From contig JAEINQ010000039.1 in assembly GCA_016342285.1 (NCBI GenBank), forward strand, positions 1 through 64,000: a stretch of DNA of 64,000 nucleotides, read 5' to 3'. Position 1 is the stretch's first letter. Each line of letters starts with the position of its first letter. The stretch comes from Desulfobacterales bacterium. Its GTDB lineage: Bacteria > Desulfobacterota > Desulfobacteria > Desulfobacterales > JAEINQ01. Under the pieces are notes generated by a model, which was given only the letters and a program-made list of their open reading frames with translations, had not been told where the DNA came from and did no database searches. Below, in pieces: positions 19,119-29,803 of the stretch. A program made the translations under genes and the position numbers.

Positions 19119-21776
19119 TCATGGGCGGATCAACGCAACCAGATCCGATAGCTGACGGTCGATCTGGCTGCCGGAAAAACAATACTGCATGTCGACAAAG
19201 CGGCCACGGAAATCGGCGATTGCCTTGCCGATCTGCCTGTCTTTGACGACCACATCATGAATGAACCGGGCTATCTGCCCAAAGTCGGCCGGCCCCATGC
19301 CGAACCGGGTCATTTCCGAAACGCCCATGCGCAGGGCGCCCGAGGCGGTAAACCCTTCTTCTTCCGGAACCGCCTGGTAATTGACCACGATGTTGTTCTC
19401 TTCCAGTCGCCGCGCGATTTCCGGTCCCCGGGCGTATCCGACGCGCACGATGACCTGGTGGGTTTCGGTAAAGGAAATGGCCGGATCTCCGGCCACATCC
19501 AGGCCGCAGTCTTTCAGGGCCGTGGCAAAGGCCTTGGCATTATCGATGACCGCCTTCTGGTAGCTCTCCTTAAAGGCGTTCATCTCGTAGGCGGCCATCA
19601 GCAGACCCACCAGGGTGCCCAGGTGATGGTTGCTGACGCTGCCGGGAAACGCCCGGCGGCCGATGGCCTCCCACAGCTCAAATTCCAGATCGGACTCTGC
19701 CCAGTTGCCGGCAATCACACCGCGCTGGGTGCCGAAGTAAGTCTTGTGGGTGGAACCGGTCACCAGGTGCGCCCCTTCCTTGAAAGGGTCCTGGAAACAG
19801 GGTCCGGCGAGCCCCAGGACATGGGCCATGTCGTACATGACCGTGCAGGCAATCCCGAGTTCGTCCACCATGCGGCGGATCTCGGCCACGGGTTCCCGGT
19901 GCAGGGTCATGCTCTTTCCCAGGATCACCAGTTCCGGCCGGTGTTCGGCCATCAGTTCCCGGCATGCGGCCACATCGATCTGGTAGGGGTTGTCCGCCAG
20001 CACCGGGAAGTTGACGACCGCCGGTTTTTCGGTTTTCGGGTCCCGAGCCACAAAATCTCGCAGGGCCCCCATGGGCTGGGCGCTCAGGTGCCCGCCGCGG
20101 ATGATGTGGTGGTTCATTACCTTGGCCATGCGCCGTTGTTCGCTTTTTCGGTCCCCCCGGTTGAGAAAATCGACCATGGCGCTGAACACGGCGGTGTTGG
20201 CCATCTGGCCGGAGATCGGTCGGGTTTCCACCTGGGCACAGCCCAGATACCGTCGAAACTCCTGGTTGAGCCGCTCCTCGACCTCGGCGATGAAGTCGGT
20301 TCCCTGGTAGTAGAAGACCTCGGCTTCACAAAAAGCCTTGACCGGCTTGTGTTCGGCGTATCGACAGGCCGGATCGGCGACTGAGAGCAGGCGGGCCGCG
20401 GCGGACGGTGTCTGTTCCGAGGGGATGAGATTGATGCATTGGTGCTGCCGCCAGCGCGTGTTCTCCACGGCCTTGGCCAGCAGGTCCCCGGCCTTTTTCA
20501 CCCATTGGGGATCGGCCGGCGCCGGTGGCCGGACGGCCGGAAGGTCGTGGCAGGTGATGGCCCGGGCAAAGGGCGGTGCCTCGCTGCGCAGATGGTAAGG
20601 GACGATGCGGGCTGCAATCCGCCTGCCGCGCACGTCCACCTCGACCGTCTCTTCCTCCATCAAATCGCTGTCCACCAGGGCCAGGGCGATGGCCCGCATC
20701 CCTTTTTCTTCTGAGATGTGAGCGGCGATCCCTTCACCGTGAAACTTCCAGAATGGGACCATGGTGCCGCTGGTGACAACCCCTGCGTGCCGTCCTCGGG
20801 CGAAAACCTGGCAGCCGGCCCTGGCCACCCCCTTGCCCAGAATGCTCAGGGCCATGATGCGGCGCGGCAGATCGGCCATGTTGCCGAAATTTCGGTTCAA
20901 GATCCCCTGAACGGCCAAAAACTGTTTTTCAAATGACTGCCGGCCGATGAAATCGCCTTTGAAGGGGCTGATGCTGACGGCGAACCGGGACAGACCCATC
21001 GCAAAGGCCGGAATGGGCCGCCCTTCCGGGTCGGCCCCCAGCTCGTGACCGTACAGGGGGAGTCCGGCTTCCAGGCGAAGTGTATCTCTGGCCCCGAGTC
21101 CGACGGGCTCGGCCCCTTGGGCCACCAACCGGTCCCAGATTGCTGGGGCCGCCCGGGCGTCGAGGAACAGCTCGAAACAAAGAGGCTCTCCGGTGTAGCC
21201 GGTTCGGGCGATTTGGATCGTTGTGCCGTCGATGACAACCGTGTCCAGCGCGTTTCGCATGGGCTCCGGCAGTCGGCCGGCCGCCAGGAGCGCTTGAAGG
21301 AGCTGCTTGGATCGGGGGCCTTGCAGGCTGAGCATGGCCGTGTCAAAGGTGCGGTCCGTGATCGTCAGATCGGCAAACCGGCCTTTCACGGTTTCAAAAT
21401 GCCCCAGGTCTTTTTCCCGGTTGGCGGCGTTGACCACCAGCAGGTATTCCTCCGGCTCGAAGCGGTAGAGGTAGGCGTCATCCACGACGCTGCCGTCGGC
21501 GTTGGGAATCAGGGTATACTGGCTTTCACCTACCTCCAGGGCGGCGGCATTGTTGGACAGGACATGTTGAAGAAAGGCCAGGGCGTCAGTGCCGCCGATG
21601 ATCAACCGACCCATGTGGGAGACATCGAAAAGACCGGCGTTTTTGCGGGTGGCCAGGTGCTCGGAGACGATGCCGCCGCCGTACTGCAACGGCATGTCCC
21701 ATCCGCCGAAGGGCACCATCTGGGCGCCTGCCTGAAGATGGGTGGGGTGGAGGACGGTTTTCAGGGGGGGGGCCAT
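19119..21776 (-). CDS. Fusion of GcvT-like aminomethyltransferase (N-terminal) and serine hydroxymethyltransferase-like domain (C-terminal)
   Basis: N-terminus [48 protein letters not shown] (GcvT); C-terminus [21 protein letters not shown]...[13 protein letters not shown] (SHMT-like with PLP-Lys region). Confidence 0.92.
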   Translation of the reverse strand: MAPPLKTVLHPTHLQAGAQMVPFGGWDMPLQYGGGIVSEHLATRKNAGLFDVSHMGRLIIGGTDALAFLQHVLSNNAAALEVGESQYTLIPNADGSVVDDAYLYRFEPEEYLLVVNAANREKDLGHFETVKGRFADLTITDRTFDTAMLSLQGPRSKQLLQALLAAGRLPEPMRNALDTVVIDGTTIQIARTGYTGEPLCFELFLDARAAPAIWDRLVAQGAEPVGLGARDTLRLEAGLPLYGHELGADPEGRPIPAFAMGLSRFAVSISPFKGDFIGRQSFEKQFLAVQGILNRNFGNMADLPRRIMALSILGKGVARAGCQVFARGRHAGVVTSGTMVPFWKFHGEGIAAHISEEKGMRAIALALVDSDLMEEETVEVDVRGRRIAARIVPYHLRSEAPPFARAITCHDLPAVRPPAPADPQWVKKAGDLLAKAVENTRWRQHQCINLIPSEQTPSAAARLLSVADPACRYAEHKPVKAFCEAEVFYYQGTDFIAEVEERLNQEFRRYLGCAQVETRPISGQMANTAVFSAMVDFLNRGDRKSEQRRMAKVMNHHIIRGGHLSAQPMGALRDFVARDPKTEKPAVVNFPVLADNPYQIDVAACRELMAEHRPELVILGKSMTLHREPVAEIRRMVDELGIACTVMYDMAHVLGLAGPCFQDPFKEGAHLVTGSTHKTYFGTQRGVIAGNWAESDLEFELWEAIGRRAFPGSVSNHHLGTLVGLLMAAYEMNAFKESYQKAVIDNAKAFATALKDCGLDVAGDPAISFTETHQVIVRVGYARGPEIARRLEENNIVVNYQAVPEEEGFTASGALRMGVSEMTRFGMGPADFGQIARFIHDVVVKDRQIGKAIADFRGRFVDMQYCFSGSQIDRQLSDLVALIRP

Positions 21777-22022
21777 GGGGGTCTCCTTTTGTAACTGTTT
21801 ACGGGGCTGAATATCTCAAGAAATTCCAAGCCCTCGCACGGTAAGCGTCAGCAGAGGCTGAGCCGGCTCGGATCATAGGGAAAATTCCAAGCGGTGTCAA
21901 TTGTCCGGGTGGCAGGGTTACGGGCCCCATCGGGTCTTGCTGCCTCACCGGATTGTCAAATTCTGTGTTATGTTGGGCTGCCTGCATGGCGAACCACAAT
22001 TCGGAGAAAGACGGGTCATTGG

Positions 22023-24398
22023 ATGACCGAACTATCTGTTCCCAAGGAGAAGACCGTTGTTCAGGTCGGGGTTCGCGCCCTGGTCGAACGGGTTCTTCGA
22101 AGCGGCGATCTGGAGGCGGGGTTTGTCGGTTCGGGCCGGGCGCTGGATGGTATCCGTGCCCACCAGACCGTTCAGCGGATGCGGCCGGCCCAATATCAGC
22201 CCGAGGTGCCGGTATCCCTGAAAGTTTCCACCGAGCGCTTTGTCCTGACGGTCAGTGGGCGCATCGACGGGGTGCTGACCGATGAGGCCCGGCCGGTGGT
22301 TGAGGAGATCAAGACCACGGCCAGGCGTCTGGACGACGTGACGCCGAGCCCGGTGCACTGGGGGCAGGCACGGGTCTACGCCCATCTCTACGCCTGCCAA
22401 ATGGCACCGCCGTCCGTAACGGTCCGGCTGACCTATTACCAGCTCGACTCCGGAGTGATTCGTGAATTCGAGGAGCAACAGGACCCGGAGGGGCTGGAAC
22501 AGTTTTTCACGGACCTGGTGGGTCGGTATCTGGACTGGGCCGGTGTCCAGGCGGACTGGAAAGCGCAGCGGCGCGCCTCCATCGAAGCGCTCGACTTTCC
22601 CTTTTCTCGTTACCGGCCCGGGCAGCGGGCCATGGCGGTGGCCGTCTACCGGGCCCTGGTCGGACGGTCCCGGCTCCTGGTGCAGGCATCCACCGGTATC
22701 GGAAAGACCATGGCGGCGATCTTTCCCGCCGTCAAGGCCCTGGGCGGTGAGGGCATCGACCGGATCTTCTACCTGACTGCCCGAACCACGGGACGCCTCG
22801 TGGCCGAAAAAGCCTTTAACGCACTGCGCGCCGGGGGATTGGCTCTAAAGGTCCTGACCCTGACGGCCAAGGACCGCGTCTGTTTCAATCCCGACAGCGC
22901 CTGCCACCCGGATGAATGCGAATACGCCCGGGGATTCTACGACCGGCTCGATGGCGCGGTCGAAGCGCTCTTTTCCCGGGAGGCCTTCACCCGACCGGCC
23001 ATCGAAGCGGCTGCCCGCCACCACCGCATCTGCCCCTTTGAGTTCTCCCTGGAGATGGCGCTTTGGTCGGACGCCATCGTCTGTGATTACAACTATGCCT
23101 TTGACCCGCGGGTTTACCTGCGCCGGTTCTTTGGGGACAACGGCGGCGACTCGGTGTTCCTTGTGGACGAGGCCCACAACCTGGTGGACCGATCCAGGGA
23201 GATGTTTTCGGCCGAAATCCGCAAACAGGCGTTTCTGGACACCCGTCGGGAAATCGGCAAGGCCCTGCCCGGGATCTATCGCCTTTTGGGGCGGATCAAC
23301 GCCCGACTGGTGCGAGCCAGGAAGGAATCGGCCGCGGCCGGGGGCTGGCAATGGGCGGCGGCGGCGCCTGAGGACCTCGTTCCCCTGCTTCGGGATTTTC
23401 TTGCCGCAGCCGAGCGGTGGCTGGTTAAAAACCTTCCAACCCCGTTCCGGCCTGCCCTTCTCGATCTTTATTTTGCCGTTTCCGGCTTTATCCGGGTATC
23501 GGAACGCTACAACGAGAGCTACGCCACCTGCTATGAGCAGTTGGGAAAGGATTTGCGGGTCAAGCTCTTTTGCATGGATCCGTCCGGGCAGATGGCCGAC
23601 GCTCTGGACCGTTGCCGAAGCGCGGTCTTTTTCAGCGCCACCCTAACCCCGTTTGACTACTACCAGGCACTTTTCGGCTGCCGCGATTCGGCCCATACCC
23701 TCTGCCTGCCGTCACCATTTCCGATGGAAAACCTGGGCCTTCTGGTATTGGGCACCATCTCCACCCTCTATCGGGACCGAGAGCGGACCGCCTCTGCGGT
23801 CTGCAGTGCCCTGGTGGCCCTGGTGCGGCATAGGCGGGGCAATACCATGTTCTATTTCCCCTCCTACGCCTATCTGAAGATGATTTATGAGATGTTTTCC
23901 TCGGATTGTCCCGAGGTGGAAACCCTGGTGCAAACTCCGTCCATGGGAGAAGTCGACAAGGAGGCTTTTCTGGAGCGGTTTGCCCGTGACAACCCGGAGT
24001 CCCTCGTCGGATTTGTCGTCATGGGTGGAATTTTCGGTGAAGGGATCGATCTGGTGGGCGATCGGCTCAGTGCCGCCGCCGTCATCGGGGCCGGTCTTCC
24101 GGGCATCACGCCGGAGCAGGAACTGATCAGAGGGTATTTCGACGACCATTCCGGAGAGGGGTTTGCCTATGCCTATCAGTTCCCCGGGTTTACCCGTGTG
24201 CTCCAGGCGGCCGGACGGGTAATCCGGACGGGGAAGGATCGGGGGGTGGTGCTGCTCATCGACCGGCGCTTTGCCACCCTTCCATACGCCCGTCTTTTTC
24301 CCGGGACCTGGCAGCCCCGGGCCGTAAAAAACCCCGAACAGATCGAACAGTGTTTGTCCAGGTTCTGGTCGGCGGAGGAGGGCAATTCAAGCCCCTGA
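22023..24398 (+). CDS. DinG/XPD-like ATP-dependent DNA helicase with N-terminal PD-(D/E)XK-like region
   Basis: SRYRPGQRAMAVAVYRAL...QASTGIGKTMAAIFPAVK; Cys cluster CFNPDSACHPDEC; FLVDEAHNLVDRSREMFSA; QAAGRVIRTGKDRG. Confidence 0.9.
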   Translation: MTELSVPKEKTVVQVGVRALVERVLRSGDLEAGFVGSGRALDGIRAHQTVQRMRPAQYQPEVPVSLKVSTERFVLTVSGRIDGVLTDEARPVVEEIKTTARRLDDVTPSPVHWGQARVYAHLYACQMAPPSVTVRLTYYQLDSGVIREFEEQQDPEGLEQFFTDLVGRYLDWAGVQADWKAQRRASIEALDFPFSRYRPGQRAMAVAVYRALVGRSRLLVQASTGIGKTMAAIFPAVKALGGEGIDRIFYLTARTTGRLVAEKAFNALRAGGLALKVLTLTAKDRVCFNPDSACHPDECEYARGFYDRLDGAVEALFSREAFTRPAIEAAARHHRICPFEFSLEMALWSDAIVCDYNYAFDPRVYLRRFFGDNGGDSVFLVDEAHNLVDRSREMFSAEIRKQAFLDTRREIGKALPGIYRLLGRINARLVRARKESAAAGGWQWAAAAPEDLVPLLRDFLAAAERWLVKNLPTPFRPALLDLYFAVSGFIRVSERYNESYATCYEQLGKDLRVKLFCMDPSGQMADALDRCRSAVFFSATLTPFDYYQALFGCRDSAHTLCLPSPFPMENLGLLVLGTISTLYRDRERTASAVCSALVALVRHRRGNTMFYFPSYAYLKMIYEMFSSDCPEVETLVQTPSMGEVDKEAFLERFARDNPESLVGFVVMGGIFGEGIDLVGDRLSAAAVIGAGLPGITPEQELIRGYFDDHSGEGFAYAYQFPGFTRVLQAAGRVIRTGKDRGVVLLIDRRFATLPYARLFPGTWQPRAVKNPEQIEQCLSRFWSAEEGNSSP

Positions 24399-24452
24399 CG
24401 GTTTTTATGGCTGGACGGGTTAAACGAGGGTTTTCCCGGGCGGGCACGGGCC

Positions 24453-24647
24453 TTATCGGGGCTTTGTCCCGCCTTTGGCTGCGTATCCGTCGGCGTACCA
24501 CCCGCCCCCTTTCAAGGTGAAGGTGCACGGGGAGATGATCCGTTTGGCCGGTTGCCGGCATTCGGGGCAGACAATTTCCTCGGTTCCCATGGGAACCAGT
24601 TCTTCAATGATTTTGCCGTGGGGGCACTCAAACTCATAAACCGGCAT
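24453..24647 (-). CDS. FmdB-like zinc ribbon protein
   Basis: MPVYEFECPHGKIIEELVPMGTEEIVCPECRQPAKRIIS. Confidence 0.75.
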   Translation of the reverse strand: MPVYEFECPHGKIIEELVPMGTEEIVCPECRQPAKRIISPCTFTLKGGGWYADGYAAKGGTKPR

Positions 24648-24934
24648 GGTGACGAAACCTCCGTGTTAATGTCATTGGCGAGAAATATAATATTCGGGGC
24701 CGGGAAGTCAAGGGGGCGTTCGGTCCCGATGCCTTCAGGCCATCATCGTTGTCTTTGGCCATTGCAAACGGATCGGGGCAGGATTCTTTACACCCCTTTC
24801 ATGGGTAGACCAAAACCGGGTCCCCTAGGCGCGGATTCTTTACATGTCCGTTTGTTTTCGATATTCTACCCCAAAAGAGTTTCGGCTGAAAAGGCCATGA
24901 CCCCATTGTGATGTATCTCCCGAAGGCGATCGAC

Positions 24935-25309
24935 ATGAAAGACAGCCCGTTGCCACCGACGCTGGAAGACTTGAAAAAAAGGCGCATCCTTGCTTTGGTG
25001 CGCTCCGAAGAGGCCGTTCACATGCGTCCCCAGGCTTACGGGCGGCTCAAAACCCAGATTCGAACGGTCATCACGGCCCCGGTGGATGTAGACGCCTATT
25101 ACCGCCGGGCCACGGATATCGCCGCGCTTCTCAGGGAACTGGGCGGTACCGTCGACTGTTCCATCTTCGACCCTTTTTGCCGGCGGATCGACCCCGCCAA
25201 GGAGGGGTGTGCCAGATTTTTTCGCATGGACTGCCGGGACCTTAAGGCTCACCTGGACGACCTGGATGCCTGGCGCATGGCCCGAAAGCGGATCCGATGC
25301 GTTAAATAG
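24935..25309 (+). CDS. Hypothetical protein
   Basis: Intact ORF MKDSPLPPTLEDLKKRRILALVRSEEAVHMRPQ... Confidence 0.55.
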   Translation: MKDSPLPPTLEDLKKRRILALVRSEEAVHMRPQAYGRLKTQIRTVITAPVDVDAYYRRATDIAALLRELGGTVDCSIFDPFCRRIDPAKEGCARFFRMDCRDLKAHLDDLDAWRMARKRIRCVK

Positions 25310-25529
25310 TTTCCATCCATAAAGAGAATTGTCTTTAAAATTAAATTTTTATCTCTGTGCTCCCAGGGCGCTCCGTGGTAGATTAAAACGTATAAGGAAG
25401 CCTTCGTCCAGCACAGGTGATATCCTGTTTCCTTTTAGATAGATGGCTGTTTGCGGCCTGAAAAAGCGTTTTACGGGGTTATCGAATAAGACCACATCAC
25501 CACCACACCGAACCACAGGAGGAAACCCA

Positions 25530-27278
25530 ATGGCAGCGCAATCCTGGCTCACCGACAACTGGCCCGAAGGGGTCGCCCGCGACATCTCCGGTTATGACCG
25601 TCCCCTCTTTTCCCTTCTCGACGATGCCGCACGGGACAGTCCTGACCAGGTCTACACCCTGTTCAACGACGGTACGCGGACCTTTGCCCAGGTTAAAGAA
25701 ACGGCTGATCGGGTGGCCAATTTTTTGTCAAGCCGCGGCATCGGCAAGGGAGATCGGGTGGCGATCTTTTTGCCCAACCTGCCCCATTATCCGGCCATCT
25801 ATTTCGGCATTCTAAAGGCCGGCGCGGTCTGCGTGACCTGCAACCCCCTTTATACGCCCACTGAACTCAACTACCAGCTGCGTGATTCCGGCGCCAAGGC
25901 CCTGTTCTGCATGGACCACCCGCAATTCTATGCCACCACCGTCGATGCCGTGAAGGACACCGATGTGACCAGTGTGGTCATCTGCAGCGTCAAGTCCTAT
26001 CTTCCCTGGCTCAAGGGGTTTCTCGGCGGACTGTTGGGAAAGATTCCCAAGGCCGACCGATACGAACCCGGCCATCTTTTCTTTGACGATGTGGTGGCCG
26101 CCGCCCGTCCCGAACCACCGGCGGTCGACATCGATCCGGCCAAGGACCTGGCCCTGATCATCTATACCGGCGGCACCACCGGTGTGCCCAAAGGCGCGGC
26201 CCTGACCCATTCCAATTTTGTTTACGATCTCATGGCCCTGGATGAATGGGGGCGGTTTGTCCATGAGCCGGGGGGGGCTCCAGAGCCCATGCGCCGGGGC
26301 GGATACCACACCTTTCTCGGTGTGCTTCCCTGGTACCACAGCTTCGGCATGACCTGTGCCATGCTCACGGCAGCCGCCACCGGCAGCCGCCTGATCTGCG
26401 TTCCGGATCCGAGGGCCGGCGACCCGCCTTTTACCGAAGTGCTCAAAATCGTTCAGAAGTACCGGCCCACCATCATGCCGGCCGTGCCGACCATTTTTGT
26501 GGCCTTTACCAACCACCGCCATGTGGGCGACTACGACCTGACCAGCCTCATGGGTTGTTTTTCCGGTGGTGCGCCGCTTCCTCCCGAGGTCTGCCGCCAG
26601 TTCGAAGAAAAGACCGGGGCGGTGATTTTCGAGGGATACGGGTTGTCCGAGACCGCGCCGGTGGCCAGCGCCAATCCCACCAACACGGTCCAGCGCAAGA
26701 TCGGCTCCATCGGCTTTCCCATGCCCGGCACCGATATTCAGATCCTGGATCTGGAGACGGCGTTAAAACCACTGCCCCGGGGAGAAGACGGGGAGATCGC
26801 CATCAGCGGGCCCCAGGTGATGCAGGGGTACTGGAATCGGCCCGAGGAAAACGAGGCTGCCTTCCGGGAGATCGACGGACGCCGCTATTTTCTCACCGGA
26901 GACATCGGCCATGTGGACGAAGAAGGCTACATCCTGATCACCGACCGAAAGAAGGACATGATTCTGGTGGGTGGATTCAACGTCTATCCCCGGGACGTGG
27001 AGGACATTCTTTACCGTCATCCCAAAGTGGCCCTGGTGGCCGTGGTGGGGGTGCCCGACGCCAAGAGCGGGGAGATGGTCAAGGCCTTCATTGCGCTCAA
27101 GCCGGGCGTGACCGCTACCCAAGAGGAGATTCTGGCCTTTTGCAAGGAGAACATGGCCGGCTACAAGCGTCCGCGGGCGGTGGAATTCCGCGACGACGTG
27201 CCGGTGTCCAACGTGGGCAAGGTCCTGCGTCGTGTGCTCAGGGACGAGGAGATTGAAAAGGCAACGTTTTCAGAATGA
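25530..27278 (+). CDS. fadD: Long-chain fatty-acid-CoA ligase
   Basis: AGGAGG ribosome-binding site; IIYTGGTTGVPKGAALTHSNF; GYGLSETAPVASANP; TGDIGHVDEEGYILITDRKKDMI. Confidence 0.93.
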   Translation: MAAQSWLTDNWPEGVARDISGYDRPLFSLLDDAARDSPDQVYTLFNDGTRTFAQVKETADRVANFLSSRGIGKGDRVAIFLPNLPHYPAIYFGILKAGAVCVTCNPLYTPTELNYQLRDSGAKALFCMDHPQFYATTVDAVKDTDVTSVVICSVKSYLPWLKGFLGGLLGKIPKADRYEPGHLFFDDVVAAARPEPPAVDIDPAKDLALIIYTGGTTGVPKGAALTHSNFVYDLMALDEWGRFVHEPGGAPEPMRRGGYHTFLGVLPWYHSFGMTCAMLTAAATGSRLICVPDPRAGDPPFTEVLKIVQKYRPTIMPAVPTIFVAFTNHRHVGDYDLTSLMGCFSGGAPLPPEVCRQFEEKTGAVIFEGYGLSETAPVASANPTNTVQRKIGSIGFPMPGTDIQILDLETALKPLPRGEDGEIAISGPQVMQGYWNRPEENEAAFREIDGRRYFLTGDIGHVDEEGYILITDRKKDMILVGGFNVYPRDVEDILYRHPKVALVAVVGVPDAKSGEMVKAFIALKPGVTATQEEILAFCKENMAGYKRPRAVEFRDDVPVSNVGKVLRRVLRDEEIEKATFSE

Positions 27279-27497
27279 AAGGCGGTCGCCGGTTGCAAGA
27301 CGCTCCGGGAAAATCCGGCGGTGCGTTTTGTTGCGGTGTGTGCTGTGGATTTTTCACGTGAGCCGGGCTTTTTGTTGCCGTCATGGTGGCCTGGATGTTT
27401 TGCGGGCGGGCTGCATCTAAATGTGGCACACATGTTGCTGTAACATTGACCGGTTATTTCCTCATTTCATCTGTTTCCCTCCATCGGACCCGGGGCG

Positions 27498-27713
27498 ATG
27501 CGGTCGGTCAGCCGCGTCGCCCCGGCCCCCCGCCATTTTTCCGTTCCCCAGAAGCCGGTTCATTTGTCCCCCCCTGGGCGCTGTGCCTTGCTGGAGAAAC
27601 AATGGGTGCCGGCCTTTTTGGACCGGGGTGCGTCGCCGCCGCGGGTCTGGTCGGCAGGTTGCGCCAACGGTGAAGAGGTCTACCGCTTTCGTATTGTCTG
27701 GGAGCGGGTCTGA
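27498..27713 (+). pseudogene. Fragment resembling a CheR-type methyltransferase
   Basis: RVWSAGCANGEEVYRFRIVWE resembles the CheR SAM-binding motif (xxWSAGCxxGEEpYsl); no intact gene around it. Confidence 0.55.
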
Positions 27714-27747
27714 CAAAAGTGTCCGGTGTTGACAAAACTGTCGCTTT

Positions 27748-27830
27748 AGTCACTCCACACTTATCTGGGGCCAGTATCCCTCCCCTTCCAGGGGCAACAA
27801 CGCCTGGTCCTCTGGGCCAGGATTCTTTAC
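27748..27830 (-). repeat. Dispersed intergenic repeat, copy B (inverse of 3633-3720)
   Basis: Reverse complement reads GTAAAGAATCCTGGCCCAGAGGACCAGGCG...CTGGAAGGGG...AAGTGTGGAGTGACTAAA. Confidence 0.8.
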
Positions 27831-27834
27831 TCCC

Positions 27835-29799
27835 CTACTTTGGGTCTGTTGGGCCGGCGGACGGCTTGAATCCTCGAACGGCGCGTAACAGGGCCTTGAG
27901 ATCAGCCGGTTGGGGGTTTGGGGCATATCGCAGGCGCACATAGAGGTCAATGATGTGGCGAACCGCCGGTGCCAGGTCCGGTCGTGCCTGAATCGTCTCT
28001 TCGGCGTGGTCCATAGGCCCCCGTGCCGGCGGTTTCGGCAACCCGGCCCGGGCCAGTTTGGTACAAAAGGACCGGTAGGCGGCCCCGACCGGGTCCCGGG
28101 GCCGGAATCGAAATGTCGGCGGCCTTCGATAGAGTGCATAGCCCAGGGCGCAGGCCAGCCCGGCGGCCAGCAGGGCCGCCGCCAAAGGGCCGAATCGGCT
28201 ATCGGGTTTAATGCCGAGCCGGGCCAGCAGGCGTTTTTGACGCTGGAAGCTGTAGCCGGTCACCCATCGGTGGTAGCGGTTGTTTGCCGCATCCCAGCCC
28301 AGTTGGACGCTCCGCACCAGACCGGTCAGGGGACCGTAGTCCCAAAGGCGCATTCGGGCCGTGACTTCGGCCGGCGGCAGGGCCTGGACCGCTCCCTGGG
28401 AAATTCGGGCCGGTGCCACCACCGATGTGGGATCGATCCGGACCCAGCCGTTGCCGGGCAGGAGGACTTCGACCCAGGCATGGGCGTCGGATTGCCGCAG
28501 AATCAGGTAATCGCCGAAGGGGTTGCGCTCCCCGCCCAGATACCCCCCCACCACCCGGCAGGCAAGGCCGGCCGAACGCATCAGATAGGCAAAGGCCGAC
28601 GCATAGTGCTCACAGTATCCGCTACGGGTTTCAAAGAGAAACTGGTCTACGGGAGCCCTCCCCAAGGCCGGGGCGTTGAGCGTGTAGACGAATCCCGATG
28701 TTTCAAAAAAGGTCAGGGCGGTTTTGACGATTTGCGCCGGTGTGGCGTCGCTGCCGGCCCATTGGCGGCCAAGGTCGAATGCCAATGGATTGGTCCAAGG
28801 GGCAATGGCGCGGTCCGGCGAGGCCTCCCGTGGTGTGTCTGTGGTGCGATAGACGGTGGACGATGTCAACCGGTAGCGAATCCGTTCCCGCACCGGTCGG
28901 GGCGATACGACAGTAAAATCTCCCCGCCGGATCAGCGACGTCCCCGAATCCACCGGCAGGTCCAGGGCAAAGAGCCATCGTTGCTGATGGGGTTCCAGGG
29001 TCACGCTGTAGGCGATCGGTTTGCCCGCTGCCAGCAGTTTGCTTTTGGCGGGGGGTTGGCCCTGGCGCCAGGTGCGTCCGTCAAAATCGCGGAACACGAT
29101 GCCCCGCCAGTAGAGCTGCTCTTTGGGCGGAATGGGACCTTCGAATTCGGCCCTGAACGCCACGTCACGGCTGAGCACCAGGCTGGAAACGTCGCCCGGC
29201 GACATGCGATCGGAAAACCCGGTGATTCCGGCCGTCGGTCTTGAAAAGCGCCAGAGATTTCCCTGAATGCGGGGAAAGAGCACGAACAAGACGGCCGCCA
29301 CCGGCAGGGCCTGAAGGATTATGATGCCGGCCAGCCGAAGGTGCCCGCTGCCGGTGCCGCCGGGGTGGTTGACCCGGATCAGGACGGCCGTGATGACAAA
29401 AACCGATGCCAGCATGTGCAGGGAGATGACCAGCGAACCTGAGAAAAACAGGCCGGTCAAAACCAGAAAATATCCCATGAAGAGCGAAACCGCTTCATCG
29501 CGGAAGCTTCGAATCTCCATGGGTTTTAAGGCTGCGGTGACGGCAAAAAGCGCCAGGCCGGTCTGTCGGTCGAATCCCGGCCCTGTGGTCAGAACCACGC
29601 CTGCCACGCCCCCCAGCGTCAAGGCCATGCGCGTGAGCCTGCCCGGCAGGGGCCAACCCCGGTAGATGACCCCCAGCAGGTAGCCCCAGCACAGCAGGCA
29701 TCCCACACCGATCCATGCCGGTACCCTCAGGGCCTGAGGGGCCATGGCAAAGGCCAGTGCCCCAAGAATCCAGGGAATATGTCGCGGGTTGGGGAACAT
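27835..29799 (-). CDS. Transglutaminase-like membrane protein (TgpA / DUF3488 type)
   Basis: Multiple TM helices; ETRSGYCEHYASAFAYLMRSAGLACRVVGGYLGG...SDAHAWVEVLLPGNGWVRIDPT. Confidence 0.92.
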   Translation of the reverse strand: MFPNPRHIPWILGALAFAMAPQALRVPAWIGVGCLLCWGYLLGVIYRGWPLPGRLTRMALTLGGVAGVVLTTGPGFDRQTGLALFAVTAALKPMEIRSFRDEAVSLFMGYFLVLTGLFFSGSLVISLHMLASVFVITAVLIRVNHPGGTGSGHLRLAGIIILQALPVAAVLFVLFPRIQGNLWRFSRPTAGITGFSDRMSPGDVSSLVLSRDVAFRAEFEGPIPPKEQLYWRGIVFRDFDGRTWRQGQPPAKSKLLAAGKPIAYSVTLEPHQQRWLFALDLPVDSGTSLIRRGDFTVVSPRPVRERIRYRLTSSTVYRTTDTPREASPDRAIAPWTNPLAFDLGRQWAGSDATPAQIVKTALTFFETSGFVYTLNAPALGRAPVDQFLFETRSGYCEHYASAFAYLMRSAGLACRVVGGYLGGERNPFGDYLILRQSDAHAWVEVLLPGNGWVRIDPTSVVAPARISQGAVQALPPAEVTARMRLWDYGPLTGLVRSVQLGWDAANNRYHRWVTGYSFQRQKRLLARLGIKPDSRFGPLAAALLAAGLACALGYALYRRPPTFRFRPRDPVGAAYRSFCTKLARAGLPKPPARGPMDHAEETIQARPDLAPAVRHIIDLYVRLRYAPNPQPADLKALLRAVRGFKPSAGPTDPK

Positions 29800-29803
29800 G
29801 GGT

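Noticed and set aside
21780-21900. Possible glycine riboswitch upstream of the GcvT-SHMT gene
   Set aside because: I could not match the conserved glycine aptamer cores on the minus strand; only a short AAATTCCAAGC direct repeat is present.
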